Shown: positions 17,494-26,864 of the stretch, in pieces
Layout: every line of letters starts with the position of its first letter
Position numbering within the stretch: the stretch's first letter is position 1
From: Halomonas sp. SpR8
GTDB lineage: Bacteria; Pseudomonadota; Gammaproteobacteria; Pseudomonadales; Halomonadaceae
DNA: 64,000 nucleotides
Direction of reading: 5' to 3'
Assembly (NCBI RefSeq): GCF_031010195.1
Contig: NZ_JAUAMC010000005.1
Span: 275,550 to 339,549, forward strand
Translations under genes and position numbers: made by a program
The notes under the pieces: model-generated
Told to the model about the DNA's origin: nothing
Seen by the model: only the letters and a program-made list of their open reading frames with translations
Database searches by the model: none

Positions 17494-18708
17494 TCATAGG
17501 CCTGGGCTAGGCAATAAATCTAGAACGCCCATAAAATGTATTACTGCTACAGCAGCAACATAAAATACGACCAAGTAAATCATCTTATTCCCACCTGGGG
17601 CTACAAAGTCACTTTCACGCTTGGGGAGAGATCGCGATTTTCTCGCCAACAATGCGGGAACAATGCATGTCCAAACCGTAGCCGCCGCTCCAGCATAACC
17701 AATCGCTATCAAAAAACCAAAAGGGAAGAAAAGAGATAAAACAAGAGGCGGAAAAAACGTAAGTATCCACGTTTTCATCCGCCCCTTTCGATTATTTTCA
17801 AAACCACACAAATCGGCTAGAAAGTCAAACACCCCCAGACCAACACCGACAAATGATGAGAAAATTGCTGCTGCAGAAAAAATACTAATAACATTAGCAA
17901 CTCGCTCAGACTCTATCGCACCACCCAAGCTCGCTAAAAGCACATCAACATTGCCCCCTTTAGCAATCACTGCTCCAAACTGATAACGCGGCAAATTCCC
18001 ATACACACTGAAAATCCATACCAGATATAAGCATAACGCTATTAGGGTGCCTCCCAATATGGCTTTCTTTGCTAACGCCTCGCTTTTATAGTACGACCTT
18101 AACGAAGCCACAGTGTGATGGTACCCGAAAGATGTTAGCGCAGCAGGAAACATTGCCAGCACATATGGAAAATAGCGGAACTCTTGAGATAGGTTACTAA
18201 AAATATTAAATGGTTTAACATTGAAAGTCAGACCAAAAACGCCAAAAACAAAGCTCAACACCATGAACAAAATCAAAACAACAGAAATTTTATCAACCGC
18301 TTTAGTAGAATAAAGCACAAATGATGAAAATATAGCTACAAAGATTACTGCAGCCACCTCATTGCTAATACTAACAACGCCTGAAATCATAAGACCTGCT
18401 GATGTTATATAGGCATACAGCAAAATCCCTCCAACAAAGTAGGCCATCAAGTTATTAAAATAACTAGCCTTTTTTCCTAATAAATCTTTAGTAACGGTAC
18501 TGAATGACGCTCGATGATCGTAGTGCTTTAGCGCCTCCAGCAGCATCCAACCAGACAGCGTCATGATAAGCATGGTGGCAAGCAGTGCAAGCGTAGACCA
18601 CATCATCCAAGCACCTGCCCCCGCCGTAGGCAAACCAAGCATTCCAGCACCAACGCAGACACACGCGACGATACAGACGCCGCCGAAAACAGATGGTTTT
18701 TTTGTCAT
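17494..18708 (-). CDS. Aromatic amino acid permease (Mtr/TnaB/TyrP, HAAAP family)
   Basis: 404 residues from the ATG at 18708, with AAGGG 8 bases upstream (a GTG three codons earlier is possible). About 11 hydrophobic helices are visible. Helix 1, CVCVGAGMLGLPTAGAGAWM, is the HAAAP signature (G-GMLGLP). Also seen are the YAYITSAG helix and FPAALTSFGYHHTVASL, close to tryptophan/tyrosine permeases. It follows kynA on the same strand, which points to tryptophan or kynurenine uptake feeding the kyn pathway. Local base composition is clearly more AT-rich than the flanking core genes, suggesting acquisition. A weak terminator separates it from kynA, so it may have its own promoter. Confidence 0.85.
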   Translation of the reverse strand: MTKKPSVFGGVCIVACVCVGAGMLGLPTAGAGAWMMWSTLALLATMLIMTLSGWMLLEALKHYDHRASFSTVTKDLLGKKASYFNNLMAYFVGGILLYAYITSAGLMISGVVSISNEVAAVIFVAIFSSFVLYSTKAVDKISVVLILFMVLSFVFGVFGLTFNVKPFNIFSNLSQEFRYFPYVLAMFPAALTSFGYHHTVASLRSYYKSEALAKKAILGGTLIALCLYLVWIFSVYGNLPRYQFGAVIAKGGNVDVLLASLGGAIESERVANVISIFSAAAIFSSFVGVGLGVFDFLADLCGFENNRKGRMKTWILTFFPPLVLSLFFPFGFLIAIGYAGAAATVWTCIVPALLARKSRSLPKRESDFVAPGGNKMIYLVVFYVAAVAVIHFMGVLDLLPSPGL

Positions 18709-18811
18709 AGTATTCACCCTTAAAGAAGGTAAAATTCACCAATTTTTTAAATTTTATTATCAAGGCGCTTGTTAATAGGATGGTGTTTCTCAACACACGA
18801 AAGTGGGTATA

Positions 18812-18833
18812 AAGACGGCATTCTGGCCGCCTT
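18812..18833 (-). terminator. Possible terminator after kynA
   Basis: On the minus strand AAGGCGGC pairs with GCCGTCTT (one G-U) around a 6-nt loop, followed by TATA. It is a weak rho-independent signal, about 43 bp after the kynA stop and before the permease gene. Confidence 0.5.
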
Positions 18834-18875
18834 CACAGACAATATGGAAAATCTCTTGAGACTTGAAGCTTGTAT

Positions 18876-19736
18876 CTACATCAATGTACGAACAGACCAA
18901 AGCTCTGGAAAGAATTTCAAGTCAAGCGCTTTTTTAAGATAGCTAACACCAGCGGTTCCTCCGGTACCTGCTTTAAATCCAATAATTCTTTCCACCGTTT
19001 TCATATGACTAAAGCGCCATTTTTGAAAATTATACTCTGTATCAATCAATTTCTCAGCCAACTCATAAAGATCCCAATACTTGGTAGTATCTCGATAGAT
19101 ATCAGCCCAAACGGCTTCAACTTCAGAGGAAGCAACATACGGCTCCGAGAAGTCTCGATCAGTCACATCTTCAGGAAGAGAGAAGCCACGCTGACTCAAC
19201 AACTTAAGGCATGAATCATAAAGACTTGGAGCATTTAACACATTAATCAAATGTTGATAATTCTTAGGATGCGAACGGTGCGCTTCAATCAATCCTGGGT
19301 GTTTATTTCCTAGAAGGAACTCCAACTCCCGATATTGGTATGACTGGAATCCAGAGCTTTGCCCAAGACTGTCGCGGAAGGAAATATAATCTGCTGGTGT
19401 CATAGTAACCAGCACCTCCCAGGCCTGAATCATTTGCTCCTGTATCCGCGCGACCCGCGTTAGCATTTTTAAAGCAGGTTGAAGTTCATCAGCCATTACA
19501 TGATTAGCAGCTGCATGAGCTTCATGAAGACACTGTTTAAGCCATAGCTCTGAAACTTGATGAATGATTACAAATAGCATTTCATCGTGCACATCTGAGC
19601 GCGGCCGCTGACACGACAGGAGGGGCTCTAGTTCTAGGTACTGCCCATAACTGATATCCTGGTCCCAATGAACATTTTTTTCATCTTTCAAGTTTAACGT
19701 GCTTTGGCTAGCACTTTTCTTATCATAATTGTTCAT
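18876..19736 (-). CDS. kynA: Tryptophan 2,3-dioxygenase
   Basis: 286 residues. This haem enzyme opens the indole ring of L-tryptophan to N-formylkynurenine. Diagnostic stretches: ISYGQYLELEPLLSCQ, DEMLFVIIHQVSELWLKQ (substrate pocket), SGFQSYQYRELEFLLG, and the C-terminal WRFSHMKTVERIIGFKAGTG with the haem-ligand His (FSHMKTVE) and substrate-binding GTGGTAGVSYL. Third gene of the kynU-formamidase-kynA run, with a 69-bp gap before it. The region is AT-richer than kynU. Confidence 0.97.
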   Translation of the reverse strand: MNNYDKKSASQSTLNLKDEKNVHWDQDISYGQYLELEPLLSCQRPRSDVHDEMLFVIIHQVSELWLKQCLHEAHAAANHVMADELQPALKMLTRVARIQEQMIQAWEVLVTMTPADYISFRDSLGQSSGFQSYQYRELEFLLGNKHPGLIEAHRSHPKNYQHLINVLNAPSLYDSCLKLLSQRGFSLPEDVTDRDFSEPYVASSEVEAVWADIYRDTTKYWDLYELAEKLIDTEYNFQKWRFSHMKTVERIIGFKAGTGGTAGVSYLKKALDLKFFPELWSVRTLM

Positions 19737-19805
19737 AGTTACTCCATTTAAGATATATATAGCTCTTATCTAATCACCGCAGGGTTTGTTAAAGACATCA
19801 CACCA

Positions 19806-20612
19806 CTAGCCATTAAAAAACATGAACTCCTGATGTAGTGACTCAATAATGTCGAAGTGATCACAGCCTGCTCGACTAGATAGCCCTACTTCTACTCCTG
19901 AGGCCTGCGCTAATACTTTCATTGCTTCGCCTTGGGTGCGGAAAGCTGGAGGGTCAAGCTCACCATGCACCAACTGTAATGGCGGCAGCCCCTGCAATGC
20001 CTGGCACAATGGGCTAAGATGCTCAGCTTGCTCGGCATCCAACCCCAGTGGAGCATCAATGTAAGTGCCTACTAGAGGCCGAAGGTCATAAATACCGCTG
20101 GCCAGTAAAAGTGACTCGATGTCACATAATGCTGTCTTTCCCAAACAGCTCATTAGTGCTAACTGAGCCCCGGCACTGTGGCCACCTAAATGAATACGGC
20201 CACTTAACCCGTAACCACTCGCTTTCCGGCGCAAGACATCTACCCCCTGCTGGCAAGAAGCCACCATCGTCTCAATGGAAGCTTCCGGTGCCAGCGGGTA
20301 ATCCAAAGATGCAAAAGCCCACCCCTGTTTCAACCAATGAAGTGCCATAAAGTCCGTCGCCGAGGCAGTTAACTCCTGCCAATAACCACCATGTAGAAAT
20401 GCCATGAGGGGCCAGGGCCCTTCTCCTTCCGGGAGAAAAAGATTAACTCCCTCTGATGGCGCCGAACCATAAGCAAGTCGTTCAGGCGAATGGGATGTTC
20501 TTAATTGCTCACCCAATCTTGCTTGACGAGCAAGCGTTGCTTCATGATTTCGCGCCCAACGACTTGGGGAATAAGCGTGTTCACGCGCTGCAAACTCCGC
20601 ATCGCGTAACAT
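19806..20612 (-). CDS. Arylformamidase (kynurenine formamidase), alpha/beta-hydrolase type
   Basis: 268 residues. This is an alpha/beta-hydrolase with the oxyanion motif FLHGGYWQEL, nucleophile elbow GGHSAGAQLAL, acid region VHGELDPPAF and catalytic His in AGCDHFDII. HGGYW/GHSAGA is typical of eukaryotic-type arylformamidases. The usual bacterial KynB is an unrelated metal-dependent cyclase-fold enzyme, so I do not assign that symbol. The start lies 1 base from the kynU stop and kynA follows, so hydrolysis of N-formylkynurenine to kynurenine is the natural role. The residual doubt is substrate, not family. Confidence 0.88.
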   Translation of the reverse strand: MLRDAEFAAREHAYSPSRWARNHEATLARQARLGEQLRTSHSPERLAYGSAPSEGVNLFLPEGEGPWPLMAFLHGGYWQELTASATDFMALHWLKQGWAFASLDYPLAPEASIETMVASCQQGVDVLRRKASGYGLSGRIHLGGHSAGAQLALMSCLGKTALCDIESLLLASGIYDLRPLVGTYIDAPLGLDAEQAEHLSPLCQALQGLPPLQLVHGELDPPAFRTQGEAMKVLAQASGVEVGLSSRAGCDHFDIIESLHQEFMFFNG

Positions 20613-20613
20613 C

Positions 20614-21846
20614 TCAGGTCACCTCTGAGCGAGTCTGGAAACGAGCTTCCAAGTATTCGCGATTTTCTATCACCTCCCGGAAGTGTTGGGCTGCCTGCCA
20701 TACATCCTCATAGCTAAGATAAAGAGGTGTGAAACCAAAACGCATTAGCCCAGGCTCCCGATAGTCACCTATCACGCCACGTTCAATCAGTGCCTGCACA
20801 ATGGCATAACCATGCTTGCGATGAGTAAATGCTACTTGGCTGCCACGCTCCGCCTGAGGCAGAGTAATGTCCTCAATACCCTCAGATTTCAGCAAGTCAG
20901 CCAGACAGTCGCGGAACAGCTCACTCAGCGCTAGACTTTTTTCTCTTAACGCGACCATATCCACTTCCTGCCAAAGCCGCAGAGTGGCTTCCAAGGGAGC
21001 ATAAATCAGCGCCGAATGAGTGCCCGTGCGAAAACGAGTGATGCCGGAAGCGGGAGCGTAGTCGCAGTTGAAAGCAAAGGGAGTTGCATGACCATGCCAG
21101 CCCGAAAGCGGCTGCCAACCTTTGTCCTGATAATCTTTATGCACATAAAGAAATGCGGGTGCCCCGGGGCCACCGTTGAGGTATTTATAGGTACAACCGA
21201 CCGCATAGCGGGCGCCGCAATCATGCAGATTCACCGGAAGTGCGCCAGCAGAGTGCGCCAGATCCCAAACCACCTCTGCACCCTGCGCATGTACCAGGGC
21301 AGTCGTCTCAGACATATCCCGTAGTCGCCCAGTGCGGTAATTAACTTGGCTTAACACGACAGCGGCCACGTCATCACTGAGATGGTCAGCTAGCACTGCC
21401 CCTTCTGGAAGTACTCGATGCTCAAATCCTGCAAAGCGGCACAGCCCTTGAGCGATGTAACCATCAGTGGGAAAGTTGCCGCCTTCGCTCAAAATGACTG
21501 AGCGCGAACGGCCTTGCGATTCAGTGATATAGCCTAAAAGTTTAAAAATATTAAGTGTGATGTTATCGGTGACGATCACCTCGCCAGCGCCAGCACCTAC
21601 CAGCGGCGCCAGAAGATCCCCCAGGCGCTCAGGTGCATCAAACCAACCTTGGTTCCATCCCTTAATCAGTTCATCTCGCCATTGATCACGCGTTGCGTCA
21701 AGGGCATCTCGAGCAACCAAAGGTTGAGCCCCTAGGGAGTTACCATCCAGGTAAAGCACCCCTTTGGGCAAAGCAAAGCGAGCCTTAAATGCCGCTAGTG
21801 GGTCGCGGCAATCCAGGTCGTTCACGCGTTTAAGAGTCGAAGTCAT
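20614..21846 (-). CDS. kynU: Kynureninase
   Basis: 410 residues, fold-type I PLP enzyme that cleaves kynurenine to anthranilate and alanine. It opens with LYLDGNSLGAQPLVARDAL, the family signature. The PLP lysine is in GCTYKYLNGGPGAPAF; other family stretches are WDLAHSAGALPVNL, LSGWHGHATPFAF and FRTGTHSALIYAPLEA. First gene of the kyn operon, divergent from kynR across 132 bp holding a strong palindrome. No anthranilate dioxygenase or cat genes are in this window, so anthranilate must be used elsewhere. Confidence 0.97.
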   Translation of the reverse strand: MTSTLKRVNDLDCRDPLAAFKARFALPKGVLYLDGNSLGAQPLVARDALDATRDQWRDELIKGWNQGWFDAPERLGDLLAPLVGAGAGEVIVTDNITLNIFKLLGYITESQGRSRSVILSEGGNFPTDGYIAQGLCRFAGFEHRVLPEGAVLADHLSDDVAAVVLSQVNYRTGRLRDMSETTALVHAQGAEVVWDLAHSAGALPVNLHDCGARYAVGCTYKYLNGGPGAPAFLYVHKDYQDKGWQPLSGWHGHATPFAFNCDYAPASGITRFRTGTHSALIYAPLEATLRLWQEVDMVALREKSLALSELFRDCLADLLKSEGIEDITLPQAERGSQVAFTHRKHGYAIVQALIERGVIGDYREPGLMRFGFTPLYLSYEDVWQAAQHFREVIENREYLEARFQTRSEVT

Positions 21847-21941
21847 AGCGGCCTCTAGTTAGTCTTATAATGAACCTACTTGTGATTTTAGAAGGGATAG
21901 CGCGGGAAAAACTTGCGTTATTAATCGAAAAAGGGGCATTT

Positions 21942-21960
21942 TATGCAAATAGTTTGCATA
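21942..21960. promoter_or_regulatory. Palindromic operator in the kynU-kynR divergent region (probable KynR site)
   Basis: TATGCAAA-TAG-TTTGCATA is a perfect 8-bp inverted repeat with a 3-nt centre, 18 bp upstream of the kynR start and 95 bp from kynU. Short AT-rich dyads of this size are typical Lrp/AsnC sites. The position fits autoregulation plus control of the kyn operon. Confidence 0.75.
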
Positions 21961-21978
21961 TAAGGGCCATATTTAAAG

Positions 21979-22473
21979 ATGGAACCACTTGACCGCTTTG
22001 ACCGTTGGATTCTTCATGCGCTGCAGCGAGATGCTCGCCTAACATTGGCTGCCCTTGCGGAGACAGTAAGCTTATCGCCAAGCCAGTGCTCTCGACGTAT
22101 CGCTCGACTGGAAGAAAGTGGTGTCATCCAAGGCCATGCCCTGAGCCTCGACCCAGAGGCATTAGGCCTCAAGGTCACTGCTTTTATTTCTCTCTCGATT
22201 GACAAAGGGCGTTTGATCTCGCCGAAAGATGCCGTAGCAGCTTTGCTATCCCGAGATGAAGTGGTTGACTGCTACGCAGTTACCGGCAGCTATGACTTCA
22301 TTCTGAAGGTAGTCGTCGCAGACCTCGCCGAGCTATCTCATTTCCTTTCCTCCACCGTCAGTCCGATAAAAGGAATCCGGGATATTGCGAGCCAGATAGC
22401 CATGAATAGCTTAAAGGTGGGAGGGCCTCTCAAGGTGAGTCCTTGCCCCCCCACCAGTGAATGCCATATATAG
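21979..22473 (+). CDS. kynR: Lrp/AsnC-family regulator KynR
   Basis: 164 residues. N-terminal winged helix-turn-helix (about 5-60; LDRFDRWILHALQRDARLTL, then LSPSQCSRRIARLEESGVI) and C-terminal Lrp ligand-binding (RAM) domain (CYAVTGSYDFILKVVVADL). In Pseudomonas KynR, encoded next to the kyn genes, activates them in response to kynurenine; the same layout here supports the name. It is divergent from kynU with a palindrome in between. Confidence 0.9.
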   Translation: MEPLDRFDRWILHALQRDARLTLAALAETVSLSPSQCSRRIARLEESGVIQGHALSLDPEALGLKVTAFISLSIDKGRLISPKDAVAALLSRDEVVDCYAVTGSYDFILKVVVADLAELSHFLSSTVSPIKGIRDIASQIAMNSLKVGGPLKVSPCPPTSECHI

Positions 22474-22478
22474 CTTAT

Positions 22479-22577
22479 CTATAGCAGCGCTAACGTCAGC
22501 CACAGTAGCCAAGCTAGCAACACTAATGTTCCAAGACTTGCTAACAGGTAAGGCAGCAGCGCTCGGAAAATACGCAT
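22479..22577 (-). CDS. 32-residue hydrophobic membrane micro-protein
   Basis: A short frame with ATG at 22577, GGAG about 9 bases upstream and stop TAG. It encodes MRIFRALLPYLLASLGTLVL followed by LAWLLWLTLALL. It is one transmembrane helix with a short basic N-terminus, so N-in orientation is expected. It ends 5 bp from the kynR stop, convergent. I do not recognise a named family. Ribosome site, composition and lack of any other gene in this gap favour a real micro-protein. Confidence 0.55.
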   Translation of the reverse strand: MRIFRALLPYLLASLGTLVLLAWLLWLTLALL

Positions 22578-22730
22578 GAGAGACACTCCAGTCATGTCCC
22601 ATCTTCAGGGCTTTCATCGCCTCTTGACCCAGCCATTCACCCTTTGGGTACTCCTGCACCAAGCCCACCACGGAAACCGCCCACCAGCAACCGTGCTAGG
22701 TCCGACGTTGGAGCCTGTTCAGGCATGGCA

Positions 22731-22761
22731 GGATAATAAAAGCCCAAGCTGACGCCTGGGC
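22731..22761 (-). terminator. Rho-independent terminator after pobA
   Basis: On the minus strand GCCCAGGC pairs with GCTTGGGC (one G-U pair) around a 4-nt loop, followed directly by TTTTATTAT. It lies 30 bp after the pobA stop. Confidence 0.82.
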
Positions 22762-22790
22762 AAGGAGGATAAATGCAGAAGAGGTAGGCG

Positions 22791-24071
<1,281 letters not shown>

Positions 24072-24136
24072 CTAGATCAATTATTGGACATTTAGCACTT
24101 TATTACCCCACCTTAGTCGTATAGGAGAAGCAGGTG

Positions 24137-25039
24137 ATGCCAGCCTCATCGGCAACGTCCGTTCCGGTCTTTAAGCTGTATGGCGAGACGCAGCACTGGC
24201 CCACGCCCGACTTGCTCCACTGCGAGTCCATCCCCGAGCGCAGCCAGCTACATGACTGGCGTATCCGGCCGCACCGCCACGCTGATCTCGTGCATATTCT
24301 GTTTATTTCTCACGGTAGCGTTGAGCTGGAACTGGAGGGAACAGGCCATCAGCTTCAGAGCCCCAGCGCTATCGTTGTGCCCGCAATGGCTATTCACGGC
24401 TTTCTCTTTTCACCGGATGTGGAAGGACACATTATCACCCTGGCCAAACCGCTGGCCGACCACTTACATGCACTCATGGGTGAGAGCAGTACGCTAAAAA
24501 AAGCCGACTTCTATCCGCTGCTCCAGCCAAACCAGACCGACAAAATTGCCACGCTGGTGGCCCAGATCGACCAGGAGTACCGCCAACCGGCCCCCGGACG
24601 CAACCGCCTACTCGAAGCACTTATCCAAGCCTTGGTGGTAGAGCTATCGCGTCTTTATGCTTATACAGGCAGCACGGCAAAACGCTATGGTCCCCGCCAA
24701 AGTGACAAAGGACGACAGCATTTAGAACACTATCAAGCGTTAATTGAAGCGCAATATCGCGAGCAGCCGAGTATTGAAAAGTTAGCCGAACAGATTGGGG
24801 TGAGTAGCGCGCACCTGAACCTGCTCTGCCGCCAACTCGCCGGGCGCAGCGCCCTGCAGTTGCTACACGAACGCCTGCTGCTAGAAGCCAAGCGCCAGCT
24901 CACCTATACCAATATGACCATTGGCCAGGTCTCCGACAGCTTAGGCTTCTCTGAACCGGCTTACTTCACGCGCTTTTTTAAGCGTAATACAGCGCTTTCG
25001 CCGCGGGATTTCCGGCTTCGGCAGTCACAAAGGAGTTAA
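24137..25039 (+). CDS. pobR: AraC-family activator of pobA (PobR-like)
   Basis: 300 residues from the ATG at 24137; AGGAG at 24123-24127 also fits a GTG one codon upstream. The N-terminal cupin sensor (about 15-110, HRHADLVHILFISHGSVELE) is followed by an AraC DNA-binding domain (about 195-300) with two helix-turn-helix motifs, IEKLAEQIGVSSAHLNLLCR and IGQVSDSLGFSEPAYFTRFF. It is divergent from pobA across about 145 bp, the usual pobA-pobR layout in Pseudomonas, where the AraC-type PobR responds to 4-hydroxybenzoate. Acinetobacter uses an unrelated IclR-type PobR. It converges on the TRAP operon, with stops 6 bp apart. Confidence 0.85.
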   Translation: MPASSATSVPVFKLYGETQHWPTPDLLHCESIPERSQLHDWRIRPHRHADLVHILFISHGSVELELEGTGHQLQSPSAIVVPAMAIHGFLFSPDVEGHIITLAKPLADHLHALMGESSTLKKADFYPLLQPNQTDKIATLVAQIDQEYRQPAPGRNRLLEALIQALVVELSRLYAYTGSTAKRYGPRQSDKGRQHLEHYQALIEAQYREQPSIEKLAEQIGVSSAHLNLLCRQLAGRSALQLLHERLLLEAKRQLTYTNMTIGQVSDSLGFSEPAYFTRFFKRNTALSPRDFRLRQSQRS

Positions 25040-25045
25040 CCCCGC

Positions 25046-26335
25046 TTAGAGTAAAAAGAAAGTCGATAGTATCGGGAAGAGAATTAACAGCGCCAGTCGT
25101 ATTAAGTCAGACACCACAAAGGGAGCTACCCCTTTAAAAATCTCCCCCAGCCCGACATGCGGCGCCATCGCTTTAATCACGAACACATTCATCCCCACCG
25201 GCGGGGTCATCAGCCCCAGCTCAACAGTCAGTACGGTCAAAATACCGAACCATACCGGGTCGATACCCATGGCCTGAATAATCGGGTACACCACCGGCAC
25301 GGTGATTACCAGCATGGCGATGGAGTCCATAAACATACCCAGCACAAAGTAGAGCGCCAAGATGCACAGCACTACGACGATGGGCGTTAGATCCATACCG
25401 TAGAGCAGGTCAGTGATGGAGAACGAAATGCGCGACACCGAGATGAAATACCCCAGCGTTTCTGCCCCTACCAGCATAAAGAACACTACCGCGGAAAGCG
25501 CCAATGTCTCTTGTACGCTGTGCCATAACTGGGCACCGCGCATGCCTTTTACCAGAGCATAGAGCAGCGTGGCGAATGCACCGACACTGGCCCCCTCGGT
25601 GGGTGTAAAGGCACCAAAATAGATACCTAAAATCATCACCAGGAAAACGCCAAAGAACGGCACTAAACCGGTCAGCGAGAGCAGCTTCTCTTTCCAGGCA
25701 GTGGGTTCGCCCGCTACCGCCAGGGAGGGGCGTAGATACATCACCACGGTAATGGTCAGGGAGTACATTACCAGCCCTAGCAGGCCGGGAATCAGCCCCG
25801 CCATAAACATATCGCCAACGGACTGTTCCGTAAGAATGGCGTAGATAAGCAGCGCGATACTGGGCGGGATCATAATGCCCAGCGTGCCGCCAGCAGCCAG
25901 CGCGCCGGTGGCTAAACCACGGTTGTAGCCGTAACGCTCCATCTCGGGTAACGCCACACGGGTCATGGTGCTCGCCGTTGCTAAAGAAGAACCGGAGATA
26001 GCGGAGAAAATACCGCAAGAGCCCACCGCCGCAATTGCCAGGCCGCCCTTCCAGCCACCGCAAATAATACGGGTAGAATCAAACAGCTTACCGGCCATCC
26101 CCGAGTGGGCAGCCAGTACGCCCATTAAAATAAACATGGGCACGGCGCTGAAGCTGTAGTTAGAGAGCACTTCGACAGGAACGGTTTTTAACTGGGCAAC
26201 CGCCGCATCCCAGCTAATGATTTGGGCGAATCCCACTACACCAACGATCAGCATCGTCAGCGCTACTGGCACACGCAGAATCATCAGTACCAATAAAAGC
26301 CCTAGCCCCATGGCACCAATCGCTTCACTCCCCAT
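25046..26335 (-). CDS. TRAP transporter large permease (DctM)
   Basis: 429 residues from the ATG at 26335, overlapping the end of the small-permease gene by 11 bp. There are about 12 hydrophobic segments. DctM signatures include VPMFILMGVLAAHSGMAGKL, CGIFSAISGSSLATASTMTR, GTLGIMIPPSIALLIYAILT, FGAFTPTEGASVGAFATLLY and LMTPPVGMNVFVIKAMAP. It is the ion-coupled membrane subunit. The gene lies between pobR and an aldehyde dehydrogenase in an aromatic island, and a PcaR-type box precedes its dctP. Uptake of an aromatic carboxylate such as 4-hydroxybenzoate or mandelate/benzoylformate is therefore inferred. Confidence 0.9.
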   Translation of the reverse strand: MGSEAIGAMGLGLLLVLMILRVPVALTMLIVGVVGFAQIISWDAAVAQLKTVPVEVLSNYSFSAVPMFILMGVLAAHSGMAGKLFDSTRIICGGWKGGLAIAAVGSCGIFSAISGSSLATASTMTRVALPEMERYGYNRGLATGALAAGGTLGIMIPPSIALLIYAILTEQSVGDMFMAGLIPGLLGLVMYSLTITVVMYLRPSLAVAGEPTAWKEKLLSLTGLVPFFGVFLVMILGIYFGAFTPTEGASVGAFATLLYALVKGMRGAQLWHSVQETLALSAVVFFMLVGAETLGYFISVSRISFSITDLLYGMDLTPIVVVLCILALYFVLGMFMDSIAMLVITVPVVYPIIQAMGIDPVWFGILTVLTVELGLMTPPVGMNVFVIKAMAPHVGLGEIFKGVAPFVVSDLIRLALLILFPILSTFFLL

Positions 26336-26852
26336 GAGCCGCCTCCTCACCCGCCGCATAAATCATGCCTAGCAAGGCGTGAATAAAGCTGCGTATCCCC
26401 AATAGCAAACTAAGCACCGCTGCCAATCGATAAATCGGCCCCATGGGCAATCGCAGGTCTTGGGTTATTTCCCCGTGCCGCGTAGCGGCAGCAGCAGAAT
26501 CCAGTAACCCCACAAACAGGATTAGCCCCAGCGCCATAAAACCGAGCAAAAAGACGCCTTGCACGCGATTTTTGATTGCTTGTGGTAAGCGATGTGAGAA
26601 CGCTTCCACCACCACTTGGCTTTTTTCGACATTAGCCGCCATCGCTGCTAATAGCGCGAACAGCATCAAATAGCTAACCAACTCCACGCTCCCCGATACG
26701 CGCAGCGCAATCGCGCCCTCCGTCAACCGGGAAAGGTAGCGTGTGCTGACATCAGCAATGGTAACCGCCAGCAGGCCAATCAAAGCGACCCCGGCCACCA
26801 AGCGACAAATAAGGGCCAGCCAGTGGCTGGCCCGGTAAAGAGTAGACTGCAT
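26325..26852 (-). CDS. TRAP transporter small permease (DctQ)
   Basis: 175 residues with four hydrophobic segments (about 14-35, 55-75, 97-120 and 139-160). RVSGSVELVSYLMLFALLAA and KSQVVVEAFSHRLP are characteristic of DctQ subunits. It follows dctP by 12 bp and overlaps dctM, so the three form a standard DctPQM operon. Confidence 0.85.
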   Translation of the reverse strand: MQSTLYRASHWLALICRLVAGVALIGLLAVTIADVSTRYLSRLTEGAIALRVSGSVELVSYLMLFALLAAMAANVEKSQVVVEAFSHRLPQAIKNRVQGVFLLGFMALGLILFVGLLDSAAAATRHGEITQDLRLPMGPIYRLAAVLSLLLGIRSFIHALLGMIYAAGEEAAHGE

Positions 26853-26864
26853 GACACATTACCC

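Noticed and set aside
22411..22671. 86-codon minus-strand frame near kynR end
   Set aside because: It overlaps the end of kynR and the micro-protein in another frame, lacks a domain and a good ribosome site; the 32-residue frame explains the gap better.
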